Shown here piece by piece: positions 48,463 through 59,116 of a stretch of DNA of 64,000 bases. This stretch comes from an uncultured Oscillibacter sp. (GTDB taxonomy: Bacteria; Bacillota; Clostridia; Oscillospirales; Oscillospiraceae). The position numbers and the translations under genes were made by a program. Every line of letters starts with the position of its first letter. The stretch's first letter is position 1. A model generated the notes under the pieces. The model was not told the origin of the DNA and ran no database searches. It saw only the letters and a list, made by a program, of their open reading frames with translations. The DNA lies in NCBI RefSeq assembly GCF_910579365.1, contig NZ_CAJTUX010000002.1, forward strand, positions 62,001 through 126,000, given 5' to 3'.

Positions 48463-49137
48463 ATGGGCATCCACGACGGGCACAGAGAGCATATGCGCCG
48501 GCGCTTCCTGGAAAACGGCCTCAGCGGCTTCGCCGATCACGAGGCGCTGGAGCTGCTGCTGTACTACGCCATCCCCCGGCGGGACACCAATCCCATCGCC
48601 CACGAGCTGATGGACCGCTTTGGCACGCTGTCCGGAGTCCTCTCCGCCCCGGTGGAGCTTTTGAAGCAGGTGGACGGCGTGGGAGAGAGCGCGGCGGTGC
48701 TGCTGCGGCTGGCGCCGCTGCTGGCCCAGAAGGCCCGCCTGGCGGAGGCGGAGCGGGAGATCGCCCTGAACACGGTGGACAGTATCGGCGCGTACCTGTT
48801 GGAGCGCTTTTCCCAGGAGCGGAACGAGGCGGTGTACCAGCTCTGTCTGGACCGGAAGGGAAAGCTGCTGGCCTGCAAGCGCCTGGGAGAGGGCAGCGCT
48901 TCGGCGGTGAACCTGGACATCCGCAAGCTGGTGGAAAACGCGCTTTTGAGCTCCGCCAGCTCCGTGATCCTGGCCCACAACCACCCCAGCGGCGTGGCCC
49001 TGCCCTCGGATGACGACCACACGGCCACCCAGCAGGCCCGGGCCGCCCTGGAGGCCATCGGCGTGCAGCTGGCGGACCACATCATTGTGGCGGACGGGGA
49101 TTTCGTCTCCTTTTTCGACTCAGGGTATTTTGTCTGA
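48463..49137 (+). CDS. radC: RadC-family JAB-domain protein
   Basis: This 224-aa protein has an N-terminal helix-hairpin-helix region (ALELLLYYAIPRRDTNPIAH) and a JAB/MPN-like domain. The zinc motif is ILAHNHPSGVALPSDDD, with the distal Glu in RNEAVYQLCL. It was historically called a DNA repair protein, but the function is unproven. ATG 48463 follows GGGGGAGGG. Confidence 0.93.
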   Translation: MGIHDGHREHMRRRFLENGLSGFADHEALELLLYYAIPRRDTNPIAHELMDRFGTLSGVLSAPVELLKQVDGVGESAAVLLRLAPLLAQKARLAEAEREIALNTVDSIGAYLLERFSQERNEAVYQLCLDRKGKLLACKRLGEGSASAVNLDIRKLVENALLSSASSVILAHNHPSGVALPSDDDHTATQQARAALEAIGVQLADHIIVADGDFVSFFDSGYFV

Positions 49138-49183
49138 CGGCGCGGGCGGGGGCGTCCGGCCGCTCTGTCCTTGAAAATTATAT

Positions 49184-49197
49184 CGAACATATGTTGT
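49184..49197. promoter_or_regulatory. LexA (SOS) box of uvrB
   Basis: CGAACATATGTTGT fits the Firmicute LexA consensus CGAAC-N4-GTTCG except at the end. It overlaps the uvrB -35. Confidence 0.72.
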
Positions 49198-49222
49198 AAT
49201 TCCGGCGGCCTTGTGGTATCAT
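49194..49222 (+). promoter_or_regulatory. Promoter of uvrB
   Basis: TTGTAA (49194-49199), 17 bp, TATCAT (49217-49222). The -35 overlaps the LexA box. Confidence 0.7.
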
Positions 49223-49264
49223 GGGCCCTGGAAGCAGATCCGGTTTGGTCCGTGGGAGGTCCCT

Positions 49265-51238
49265 ATGCCAAAATTTCAAGTCGTATCCGAATACCAGCCC
49301 TCCGGCGACCAGCCGGAGGCCATCGCCGCCCTGGCGGAGGGCATCGAAAACGGGCTGAAGGAGCAGATTCTCCTGGGCGTCACCGGCTCGGGAAAGACCT
49401 TCACCATGGCCAAGGTCATCGAGGCCGTTCAGCGCCCCACGCTGGTGCTGGCCCACAACAAGACTCTGGCCGCCCAGCTGTGCGCGGAGTTTAAGGAGTT
49501 CTTTCCCAACAACGCGGTGGAGTACTTTGTCAGCTACTATGACTACTACCAGCCCGAGGCCTACATTCCCCACACCGACACCTACATCGCCAAGGACGCC
49601 TCCACCAACGACGAGATCGACCGTCTCCGCCTCTCCGCCACCTGCGCCCTGCTGGAACGGCGGGACGTCATCGTGGTCTCCTCCGTCTCGTGCATCTACG
49701 GCCTGGGGGAGCCGGACGACTTCGCGAAGATGGTGGTCTCCCTCCGCACCGGGGCGGAGTGGGACCGGGACGAGCTGCTACGCCGTCTGGTGGAAATCCG
49801 CTATGAGCGGAACGACATCGCCTTCGAGCGGAACATGTTCCGGGTCCGGGGGGACACGGTGGAGCTGTATCCCGCCTATTACAAGGACAGGGCCATCCGG
49901 GTGGAGTTCTTCGGGGATGAGATCGACCGCATCAGCGAGTTCAACCCCGTCACCGGCTCTGTGAACCGGGTGCTGAACCACATCGCCATCTATCCCGCCA
50001 GCCATTATGTCACCACCAAGGACAAGATGGACCGGGCCATTGGGGAAATCCGGAGGGAGATGGAGGAGCAGGTCAAGGTCTTCACGGAGAATAACCAGCT
50101 GGTGGAGGCCCAGCGCATCCGCCAGCGGACGGAGTACGACATGGAGATGATGGCGGAGCTGGGCTACTGCTCCGGCATTGAGAATTACTCCCGCATCATC
50201 TCCGAGCGGCCCCGGGGCTCCGCCCCCATGACGCTGCTGGACTTCTTCCCCGACGACTTCGTGCTCTTCGTGGACGAGAGCCACGTCACCCTGCCCCAGG
50301 TCCGGGCCATGTACAACGGCGACCACGCCCGGAAGGACTCCCTGGTGAAGTACGGCTTCCGCCTCCCCTGCGCCTACGACAACCGGCCGCTGAAGTTCGA
50401 GGAGTTCGAGGGCCGCGTGGGACAGGCCGTCTACGTCTCGGCCACGCCAGGCCCCTACGAGCGGGACCAGGCGGACCAGGTGGTGGAACAGGTCATCCGG
50501 CCCACGGGTCTGCTGGACCCCCGGGTGGAGGTCCGGCCCGTCACCGGGCAGATCGACGATTTGATGGACGAGATCAGCGCCCGGGCGGCGAAGGACGAGC
50601 GGGTGCTGGTGACCACCCTGACCAAAAAGATGGCGGAGGACCTGACGGAGTACTTCAAGAACGCGGGCATCAAGGTCCGCTATATGCACTCTGACGTGGA
50701 GACCATCGAGCGGATGGAGATTATCCGGGATCTGCGGCTGGGGAAGTTCGACGTGCTGATTGGCATCAACCTTCTGCGGGAGGGGTTGGACCTTCCGGAG
50801 GTCAGTCTGGTGGCGGTGCTGGACGCGGACAAGGAGGGCTTCCTCCGGTCCGAGACCTCTCTGATTCAGACCATCGGCCGGGCGGCCCGGAACGCGGAGG
50901 GCCTGGTCATTCTCTACGCCGACAGCATTACTCCCTCCATGCGGGCCGCCATGGACGAGACGGAGCGCCGCCGGGGCATTCAGGACCGCTTCAACCAGGA
51001 GCACGGCATCGTGCCCAAGACCATCATCAAGGGCGTCCGGGAGGTGCTGGAAATCTCCACCGCAGCGGAGGACGAGACCACCCGGGCCCGGCGCCACCGC
51101 AAGCTGAACAAGCAGGAACGGGAGGCGGAGATCAAGAAGCTGGAGAAGGAAATGAGAGAGGCCAGCAAGATGCTGGAGTTCGAATACGCCGCAGTGCTCC
51201 GGGACCGAATTATCGAGCTGCGGGGAGAGGGGGCGTAA
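49265..51238 (+). CDS. uvrB: Excinuclease ABC subunit B
   Basis: This 657-aa protein has Walker A GVTGSGKTFT, the beta-hairpin YYDYYQPEAYIP, Walker B FVDESH, helicase motif IGRAARN and the C-terminal UVR motif (EREAEIKKLEKEMREASKML). Full length. It loads onto damaged DNA with UvrA and recruits UvrC. ATG 49265 follows GGGAGGTCC. An SOS box governs the promoter. uvrA lies 2.7 kb downstream in the same direction, with other genes in between. Confidence 0.98.
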   Translation: MPKFQVVSEYQPSGDQPEAIAALAEGIENGLKEQILLGVTGSGKTFTMAKVIEAVQRPTLVLAHNKTLAAQLCAEFKEFFPNNAVEYFVSYYDYYQPEAYIPHTDTYIAKDASTNDEIDRLRLSATCALLERRDVIVVSSVSCIYGLGEPDDFAKMVVSLRTGAEWDRDELLRRLVEIRYERNDIAFERNMFRVRGDTVELYPAYYKDRAIRVEFFGDEIDRISEFNPVTGSVNRVLNHIAIYPASHYVTTKDKMDRAIGEIRREMEEQVKVFTENNQLVEAQRIRQRTEYDMEMMAELGYCSGIENYSRIISERPRGSAPMTLLDFFPDDFVLFVDESHVTLPQVRAMYNGDHARKDSLVKYGFRLPCAYDNRPLKFEEFEGRVGQAVYVSATPGPYERDQADQVVEQVIRPTGLLDPRVEVRPVTGQIDDLMDEISARAAKDERVLVTTLTKKMAEDLTEYFKNAGIKVRYMHSDVETIERMEIIRDLRLGKFDVLIGINLLREGLDLPEVSLVAVLDADKEGFLRSETSLIQTIGRAARNAEGLVILYADSITPSMRAAMDETERRRGIQDRFNQEHGIVPKTIIKGVREVLEISTAAEDETTRARRHRKLNKQEREAEIKKLEKEMREASKMLEFEYAAVLRDRIIELRGEGA

Positions 51239-51283
51239 GGCCGGGCTCTGCCCCTGCGCGGCAGACGCGAGAAAGGATTTTTC

Positions 51284-51664
51284 ATGAAATACGAATGGCT
51301 GGATGAATACCTCCTCTCCCTTCCGGGGGCGGAGAAGGACTTCAAGCCCGAGTGGGGCTGGTTCCGGTACAGCATAAGAGGCAAGCTCTTCGCCGCCGTC
51401 TGCTCCCCCAAGGGGATGAAGGACGAGGCGTACAACGGGCACGATCTGGTGAATTTGAAATGCGACCCCGCCCGGGGGGAGATTCTTCGGGCGGCGCACC
51501 CGGAGGTTCTGCCGGGGTTTTACTGCGACAAGCGGCACTGGATCGCCTGCCTCCTGGACGGGGAGCTGCCGGACGAAATTCTCCGGGAGCTCTGCGCCGC
51601 GTCCCACGGGCTGATTTTGAAAAAACTGCCCAAGTATGTCCAGAGGGAGATTTTGGGAGAATAA
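51284..51664 (+). CDS. MmcQ/YjbR-family protein
   Basis: This 126-aa protein has DFKPEWGWFRYSIRGKLFAA, VNLKCDPARGEILR and VLPGFYCDKRHWIACLLDGE, the usual CyaY-like fold of the MmcQ/YjbR family. The DNA-binding role is suggested for relatives only. GAGAAAGGA precedes ATG 51284. Confidence 0.92.
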   Translation: MKYEWLDEYLLSLPGAEKDFKPEWGWFRYSIRGKLFAAVCSPKGMKDEAYNGHDLVNLKCDPARGEILRAAHPEVLPGFYCDKRHWIACLLDGELPDEILRELCAASHGLILKKLPKYVQREILGE

Positions 51665-51731
51665 GCGGAGGGGCTCCGCCTCCCCGGGAGGACGCCGCCC
51701 CGGCGCAAGTGGATGGAGGAAGGCATTTCCC

Positions 51732-52604
51732 ATGGAGACACAGAAAAAAGCCCCGGCGGCGGCCGCCATTTTGGCGGCGGCGGCCCTGTGGGGCATGATC
51801 GGCTTATGGAACCGGCGGCTGATGGCGGCGGGCCTCTCGCCCCTTTCCGTCGTCCTGGTCCGCAATCTGGGGGGCTGCGCCCTGCTGGCGCTGTTCTTCA
51901 CCCTCCGGGACCGGAGCGTCTTCCGGGTGGAGCGGCGGCACCTCAAGTATTTTTTCGGCACCGGCGTGGTCAGCGTGCTGCTGTTCACCGTCTGCTACTT
52001 CTCCTGCCAGAAGCTCTGCTCGTTGGCGGTGGCCTCGATCCTGCTGTACACCGCCCCGTCCTTCGTGGTGCTTCTCTCCGCCCTGCTCTGGAAGGAGCCG
52101 GTGACGGGGAAAAAGCTCCTGGCCCTGGCGCTGACGCTGGCGGGCTGCGCCCTGGTCTGCGGCGTGTTCAGCGGCGGACTGTCCGTCACCCTCCCCGGCA
52201 TGCTCCTGGGGCTGGGGTCCGGGTTTTTCTACGCCCTGTACAGCATCTTCGGCCGGTACGCCCTGGCCCACTATCCGCCCCTGACCGTGACGGTCTGGAC
52301 GTTCCTCTTTGCGGGTCCGGCGTCTCTGGTCTTGCTCCGCCCGGCGGAGCTGGCGGCGGCCTTCGGGCCGGACCCGGGGGTCTGGCTGACGGCCCTGGCG
52401 CTGGTGATCTTCTCCACGGCGGCGCCCTACGTCCTGTATACCTGGGGCCTGGCCCGGACGGAGCCGGGCCGGGCCTCCATCCTGGCCAGTCTGGAGCCGG
52501 TGGCGGCGACGCTGACGGGAGTCCTGGTGTTCGGCGAGCCCATGGGCCCCCTGACGGCCCTGGGCATTTTCGGCGTCCTGGCGGGCGTGATGATTTTGAG
52601 GTGA
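51732..52604 (+). CDS. EamA/DMT-family transporter
   Basis: This 290-aa protein has ten predicted membrane helices in two EamA repeats (AAILAAAALWGMIGLWNRRL and later FSGGLSVTLPGMLLGLGSGF onward). The typical SILASLEPVAATLTGVLVFG comes in the last third. It probably exports a metabolite or amino acid; substrate unknown. ATG 51732 follows GGAGGAAGG. Confidence 0.93.
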   Translation: METQKKAPAAAAILAAAALWGMIGLWNRRLMAAGLSPLSVVLVRNLGGCALLALFFTLRDRSVFRVERRHLKYFFGTGVVSVLLFTVCYFSCQKLCSLAVASILLYTAPSFVVLLSALLWKEPVTGKKLLALALTLAGCALVCGVFSGGLSVTLPGMLLGLGSGFFYALYSIFGRYALAHYPPLTVTVWTFLFAGPASLVLLRPAELAAAFGPDPGVWLTALALVIFSTAAPYVLYTWGLARTEPGRASILASLEPVAATLTGVLVFGEPMGPLTALGIFGVLAGVMILR

Positions 52605-52609
52605 GGGCA

Positions 52610-53110
52610 ATGGCAAAGAAGAAGGACGAGAAGACCAACGTCATGCGGATTCTGGAGCAGAAAAAGGTCCCCTACACCCCCCATTTCTACGAGGAGCGCG
52701 AGGGCCCGGAGGGCACCCGGGACTACGGCGTTCACGTGGCCCAGGCCCTGGGGCAGGACCCGGAGCGGGCCTTCAAGACCCTGGTGGCGAAGGGAGCTTC
52801 CGGGGGATATTACGTGTTTGACATTCCCGCGCCGGAGAATCTGGACCTGAAAAAGGCGGCGAAGGCGGCGGGGGAGAAGTCGGTGGAGCTGCTGGCGGTG
52901 AAGGACATCACCGCCGTGACGGGCTACGTCCGGGGCGGGTGCAGCCCCGTGGGAATGAAGAAGCAGTACCCCACCATTTTCCACCGGACAGTTTTGGACT
53001 TTGAGACGGTCTATGTCTCCGCCGGAAAAATCGGCGCGCAGGTGGAGGTGGCCCCCCAGGCGCTGTTAGCCCTCATCCAGGCAGAAACGGCGGATATCGT
53101 TATTGAATAA
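52610..53110 (+). CDS. ybaK: Cys-tRNA(Pro) deacylase (YbaK/EbsC)
   Basis: This 166-aa YbaK fold has RILEQKKVPYTPHFYEE, FKTLVAKGASGGYYVFDIPA, KKAAKAAGEKSVELL and GYVRGGCSPVGMKKQYP with the Gly-Cys-Ser-Pro-xG loop. It hydrolyses mischarged Cys-tRNA(Pro). ATG 52610 begins 5 bp after the transporter stop, so the two are co-transcribed. The frame happens to stay open upstream through the transporter gene, but that part is a shadow. Confidence 0.95.
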   Translation: MAKKKDEKTNVMRILEQKKVPYTPHFYEEREGPEGTRDYGVHVAQALGQDPERAFKTLVAKGASGGYYVFDIPAPENLDLKKAAKAAGEKSVELLAVKDITAVTGYVRGGCSPVGMKKQYPTIFHRTVLDFETVYVSAGKIGAQVEVAPQALLALIQAETADIVIE

Positions 53111-53323
53111 GGTAAGCCCTAGATGAAGGCCGGCGGCAAAAGACTGTGCGGCCCAATGTTGGTAATAATCAAAAAGGCCGTCTACAATCCGGTAGCGGAT
53201 TTTATCATCAATCGGAAAATTTTTCAGCCATTTTTCCAGATTCTTTTCGTCAAATCCGTGCCCTGTTTCTGCCAGGAAGGATTCGCCATAAGTTTCGAAG
53301 AGCCTTTGAGTGGTAGGGTTCAT
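53066..53323 (-). CDS. Small conserved protein, unknown function
   Basis: This 85-aa protein has TTQRLFETYGESFLAE and DKIRYRIVDGLFDYYQHWAA, helical with no membrane segment. Its 3' end overlaps the end of ybaK by 45 bp on the opposite strand. Start codons of this gene and the Xre gene face each other across a 70-bp AT-rich gap, so they probably share an operator region. The Xre protein may regulate it. Confidence 0.6.
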   Translation of the reverse strand: MNPTTQRLFETYGESFLAETGHGFDEKNLEKWLKNFPIDDKIRYRIVDGLFDYYQHWAAQSFAAGLHLGLTLFNNDIRRFCLDEG

Positions 53324-53345
53324 GACTACACCTCGCTCAACATTT

Positions 53346-53368
53346 TATGTTATATATTGTACAACATC
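53346..53368. promoter_or_regulatory. Shared operator-like palindrome
   Basis: ATGTT and AACAT arms enclose an AT-rich centre containing TTGTACAA, in the divergent region between the 85-aa gene and the Xre gene. It is probably the Xre operator. Confidence 0.5.
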
Positions 53369-53393
53369 AAATGTGGTCTGTCAAGGGGGAATT

Positions 53394-53633
53394 ATGGAAA
53401 CGTTGCAAATTTTAGGGGCAAGGCTTTGTTCTTTGAGGAAAGAAAGAAGGCTTCGTCAAGTGGATGTAGCAGAACTGCTCGGAGTTACACAAACGCACTA
53501 TCAGCGAGTAGAAAAGGGGAAAATTAATATCCCCACCTTGACATTATGTACCCTGGCGGATTATTTTGAAGTGAGCACCGATTACCTGTTGGGAAGGACT
53601 GAGGAGAGACAGGCGGTTGAGGGAGGAGCCTGA
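53394..53633 (+). CDS. Xre-family regulator, paralogue 1
   Basis: This 79-aa helix-turn-helix protein has LQILGARLCSLRKERRLRQV, LLGVTQTHYQRVEKGKINIP and LTLCTLADYFEVSTDYLLGR. It is about two-thirds identical to the gene at 56907 on the other side of uvrA. AAGGGGGAATT precedes ATG 53394; an upstream in-frame start has no ribosome site. Confidence 0.9.
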   Translation: METLQILGARLCSLRKERRLRQVDVAELLGVTQTHYQRVEKGKINIPTLTLCTLADYFEVSTDYLLGRTEERQAVEGGA

Positions 53634-53965
53634 CCAAAGAAGCAGGCCCCACAGAATAGCGCCAGGGCAGCGGCAGCGGAAAGAGGAGAAAGTCGATTCG
53701 ACACCCGCCAAACCCCGGCCCGCACCGAGCCGCGGGCCGGGACATGCGTACCCGAAAGCCAGTCTCCAGGCGCGTCCCCCGTCCCCCGTTTCAAAACGTC
53801 TTTTTCTCTTTTGGACCGTGCACGGCCCGTTTTCTCTTTTTCTGCGTATCAGAAAAAGAGAAAATGGGGGGTGCAAAGGAACAGCTATCTTCATAGCTGA
53901 ATCCCCCCCGCCCGCAAGGGCGAGTACAAACTCCCCCCTTGCCGGGGAACACAAGGAGCCCCCAT
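53634..53965. other. Gap before uvrA with a perfect 15-bp hairpin
   Basis: No credible gene. TTTTCTCTTTTTCTG (53830-53844) pairs perfectly with 53850-53864 around a 5-nt loop. A smaller hairpin CAGCTAT/ATAGCTG lies at 53882-53899 and C-rich/G-rich runs follow. I see no clear uvrA promoter or LexA box here. Confidence 0.5.
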
Positions 53966-56794
<2,829 letters not shown>

Positions 56795-56821
56795 GTGTGT
56801 ATTTGAGAAAGTTCCTCCCTC

Positions 56822-56891
56822 GATATATGGTTTTTAAAGATATATAGACATATCATTTAATAATATTATTATATACTACAAAACGATATAT
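56822..56891. promoter_or_regulatory. AT-rich promoter with three GATATAT boxes
   Basis: GATATAT at 56822-56828, 56839-56845 (with ATATC at 56850-56854 forming a palindrome) and 56885-56891. They surround the likely promoter of the Xre gene at 56907 and are candidate autoregulatory sites. Confidence 0.5.
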
Positions 56892-56906
56892 GTCAAGGAG
56901 TTTTTA

Positions 56907-57131
56907 ATGGACACACTTCAAATTATGGGTATTCGTCTGAAAGCCCTACGGAAGGAACGCCGCATCTACCAGCGAGAAATGGGAGATATGCTCGGTGTTA
57001 CACAAGGACATTATCTAAAGATTGAAAAAGGGGAAATCAATATTTCCGCCTTGACATTGTGCACTCTGGCACGGTATTTTGAAGTAAGCGCGGATTATTT
57101 GTTGGGGCTGACCGAGGAGCGGAAGCCCTGA
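56907..57131 (+). CDS. Xre-family regulator, paralogue 2
   Basis: This 74-aa protein has LQIMGIRLKALRKERRIYQR, MLGVTQGHYLKIEKGEINIS and LTLCTLARYFEVSADYLLGL. Together with the gene at 53394 it brackets uvrA. AAGGAG precedes ATG 56907. It lies in an AT-rich patch unlike the flanking housekeeping genes, suggesting separate acquisition. Confidence 0.9.
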   Translation: MDTLQIMGIRLKALRKERRIYQREMGDMLGVTQGHYLKIEKGEINISALTLCTLARYFEVSADYLLGLTEERKP

Positions 57132-57178
57132 AAACGCAGACCCCAATAACGCTCAAAGAAAGTTGAGGATCACCTGCT

Positions 57179-58075
57179 ATGAACATCACGAAAACCGCCA
57201 TGGTCACCGTCTGCGGACGGCCCAACGTGGGCAAATCCAGCCTGACCAACGCCCTGGTGGGCGAAAAAATCGCCATCGTCTCCAACAAGGCCCAGACCAC
57301 TCGGAACCGCATCTACGGCGTGGTCAACCGGGAGGACACACAGTTTATCCTCCTGGACACCCCGGGCCTCCACCGGCCCAAGTCCGCCCTGGGGGACTAC
57401 ATGGTGAAGGTCGTCACCGCCAGCCTCAGCGACGTGGACTGCGCGCTGCTGCTGGTGGAGCCCATCGCCCATGTGGGCGGGCCGGAAAAGGCCCTGATCC
57501 AGCGCATCCGGGAGGAGAAGCTGCACTGCATCCTCTGCGTCAACAAAATCGACACCGTGGAGCCCGCCCAGCTCCTTCCCGTCATCGCCGCTTACAGCGA
57601 GGCTTGGGACGGCTTTGACGCCATCATCCCCATCTCCGCCCGCACCGGCGGCGGGCTGGAGGAGCTGATGGCGGAGCTTCGGAAATACGCCCAGGAGGGC
57701 CCGCAGCTTTTCCCGGACGGGCAGACCTCCGACCAGCCGGAGCGGCAGGTGATGGGAGAGCTTCTCCGGGAGAAGCTGCTCCTTTGCCTGGACAAGGAGA
57801 TTCCCCACGGCACCGCCGTGGAGATCACCAAATTCTCCGAACGGGACTCCGGCATCGTGGACGTGGGGGCGGTGATCTACTGCGAGAAGGCCAGCCACAA
57901 GGGCATTATCATCGGCAAGCAGGGGACCATGCTGAAAAAAATCAGCTCCCTGGCCCGGCACGACATGGAGAAGTTCATGGGCACGCAGATTTACCTGGAG
58001 ACCTGGGTCAAGGTCAAGGAGAACTGGCGGGACAACGTGAACTACGTCCGCAGCCTGGGTTACCGGGAGGATTGA
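57179..58075 (+). CDS. era: GTPase Era
   Basis: This 298-aa protein has G1 GRPNVGKSSLTNAL, G2 TRNRI, G3 DTPG, G4 NKID, G5 SAR and a C-terminal KH domain (KGIIIGKQGTMLKKI). Full length. Era assists 16S rRNA processing and 30S assembly. It is followed by yqzL and recO in the conserved clostridial order. Confidence 0.98.
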   Translation: MNITKTAMVTVCGRPNVGKSSLTNALVGEKIAIVSNKAQTTRNRIYGVVNREDTQFILLDTPGLHRPKSALGDYMVKVVTASLSDVDCALLLVEPIAHVGGPEKALIQRIREEKLHCILCVNKIDTVEPAQLLPVIAAYSEAWDGFDAIIPISARTGGGLEELMAELRKYAQEGPQLFPDGQTSDQPERQVMGELLREKLLLCLDKEIPHGTAVEITKFSERDSGIVDVGAVIYCEKASHKGIIIGKQGTMLKKISSLARHDMEKFMGTQIYLETWVKVKENWRDNVNYVRSLGYRED

Positions 58076-58140
58076 CCGAAAGTTTCCACGTATCCTCTTC
58101 GACCATTTTCGCAGACTATCCATAAAAGGAGGTCTGCGGC

Positions 58141-58254
58141 GTGAACAACATGGAACCCATGCCCCTCTGGGAGCTCTTCTGCCTCACCGGCGAGCCCCTG
58201 GCCTATATGCTCTATCGGTCGATTGAGGAGAAAACGGACAACAATTTGTCATAA
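58141..58254 (+). CDS. yqzL: YqzL-family short protein
   Basis: This 37-aa protein starts at GTG 58141 behind AAAGGAGG: MPLWELFCLTGEPLAYMLYR is the YqzL pattern (WxxFxxTGxxxAYLLYK). Its position between era and recO is the conserved one. ATG 58150 is an alternative start with worse spacing. Function unknown. Confidence 0.85.
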   Translation: MNNMEPMPLWELFCLTGEPLAYMLYRSIEEKTDNNLS

Positions 58255-58298
58255 ACGGGGAGAAAATAACTCCCCGTACATAGCGAGGAGGGAGGCGC

Positions 58299-59042
58299 GT
58301 GGCGGGAACGCCCTATACGGTGGACCGGGGTCTGGTCCTCCGGGAGACGGAGACCCGGGAGACGGACAAGATTCTGACCCTGCTGACCTGGGAGGAGGGG
58401 AAGATCGCCGTCACGGCCCGGGGGGCCCGGCGGAAGAACTGCAAGTTTGCCGCCGCCGCCCAGCCCCTGGCCTATGCCGAGTGGACCCTCTGCCAGCGGA
58501 GGGACTGGCACTACGCCAGCGACGCCTCAACCCTGGAGCTGTTCACCGGCCTGCGGGGAGACCTGCCGTCCCTGGCCCTGGGCTGCTACATGGCGGAGCT
58601 GACGGAGGCCGCCGCCCCGGAGGCGGTTCCCGTGCCGGAGCTTATGCGGCATCTCCTGAACGGCCTGTATGCCCTTTCTGCTTTACACAAGCCGCCGGCT
58701 CTGGTAAAGCCCGCGTTTGAGCTGCGGCTGCTGTGCCTTGCGGGCTACGAGCCCCTGGCGGATGCCTGCGCCGTCTGCGGACGGGCGGAGCCGGAGGAGC
58801 CGGTGCTGGACACGGTCCAGGGGGTGCTCCGCTGCCGGAGCTGCGGCGGGGGCCGCTCCCTCTGCCGGGACTCTCTGGCGGCTCTGCGGCATATTGTCTA
58901 CGGGGACCCCAAGCGGCTCTATGCCTTTCGCCTGGGACCGGAGCCGCTGAACCGCCTCGCCGGGGCGGCGGAGACCTTTGTCTTCGCCCAGCTGGAGCGG
59001 GGTTTCCGGACCTTGGACTTCTATAAAAGTGTGTCGAAATAA
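58299..59042 (+). CDS. recO: DNA repair protein RecO
   Basis: This 247-aa protein has an N-terminal OB fold (GLVLRETETRETDKILTLLT), a helical domain and a zinc finger (CAVCG, CRSCGGG). GTG 58299 follows GAGGAGGGAGG. RecO loads RecA with RecR. Downstream of era-yqzL, probably in the same transcript; a small hairpin (ACGGGGAG/CTCCCCGT) lies just before the ribosome site. Confidence 0.96.
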   Translation: MAGTPYTVDRGLVLRETETRETDKILTLLTWEEGKIAVTARGARRKNCKFAAAAQPLAYAEWTLCQRRDWHYASDASTLELFTGLRGDLPSLALGCYMAELTEAAAPEAVPVPELMRHLLNGLYALSALHKPPALVKPAFELRLLCLAGYEPLADACAVCGRAEPEEPVLDTVQGVLRCRSCGGGRSLCRDSLAALRHIVYGDPKRLYAFRLGPEPLNRLAGAAETFVFAQLERGFRTLDFYKSVSK

Positions 59043-59116
59043 AATACAGTTTGTATAATTTCGGCGATTTTATACGTTTTAAGATGCAAATCCCCCTTGT
59101 AAGGAGGTTATCCCCT

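Noticed and set aside
49778..51988. 736-codon minus-strand open frame opposite uvrB and MmcQ
   Set aside because: Same high-GC shadow effect; it spans two real plus-strand genes and has no start signal.
51713..52609. Upstream part of the YbaK frame read as a YbaK fusion protein
   Set aside because: The upstream 300 codons are Gly/Arg/Pro-rich shadow of the EamA transporter; the real YbaK start has normal context at 52610.
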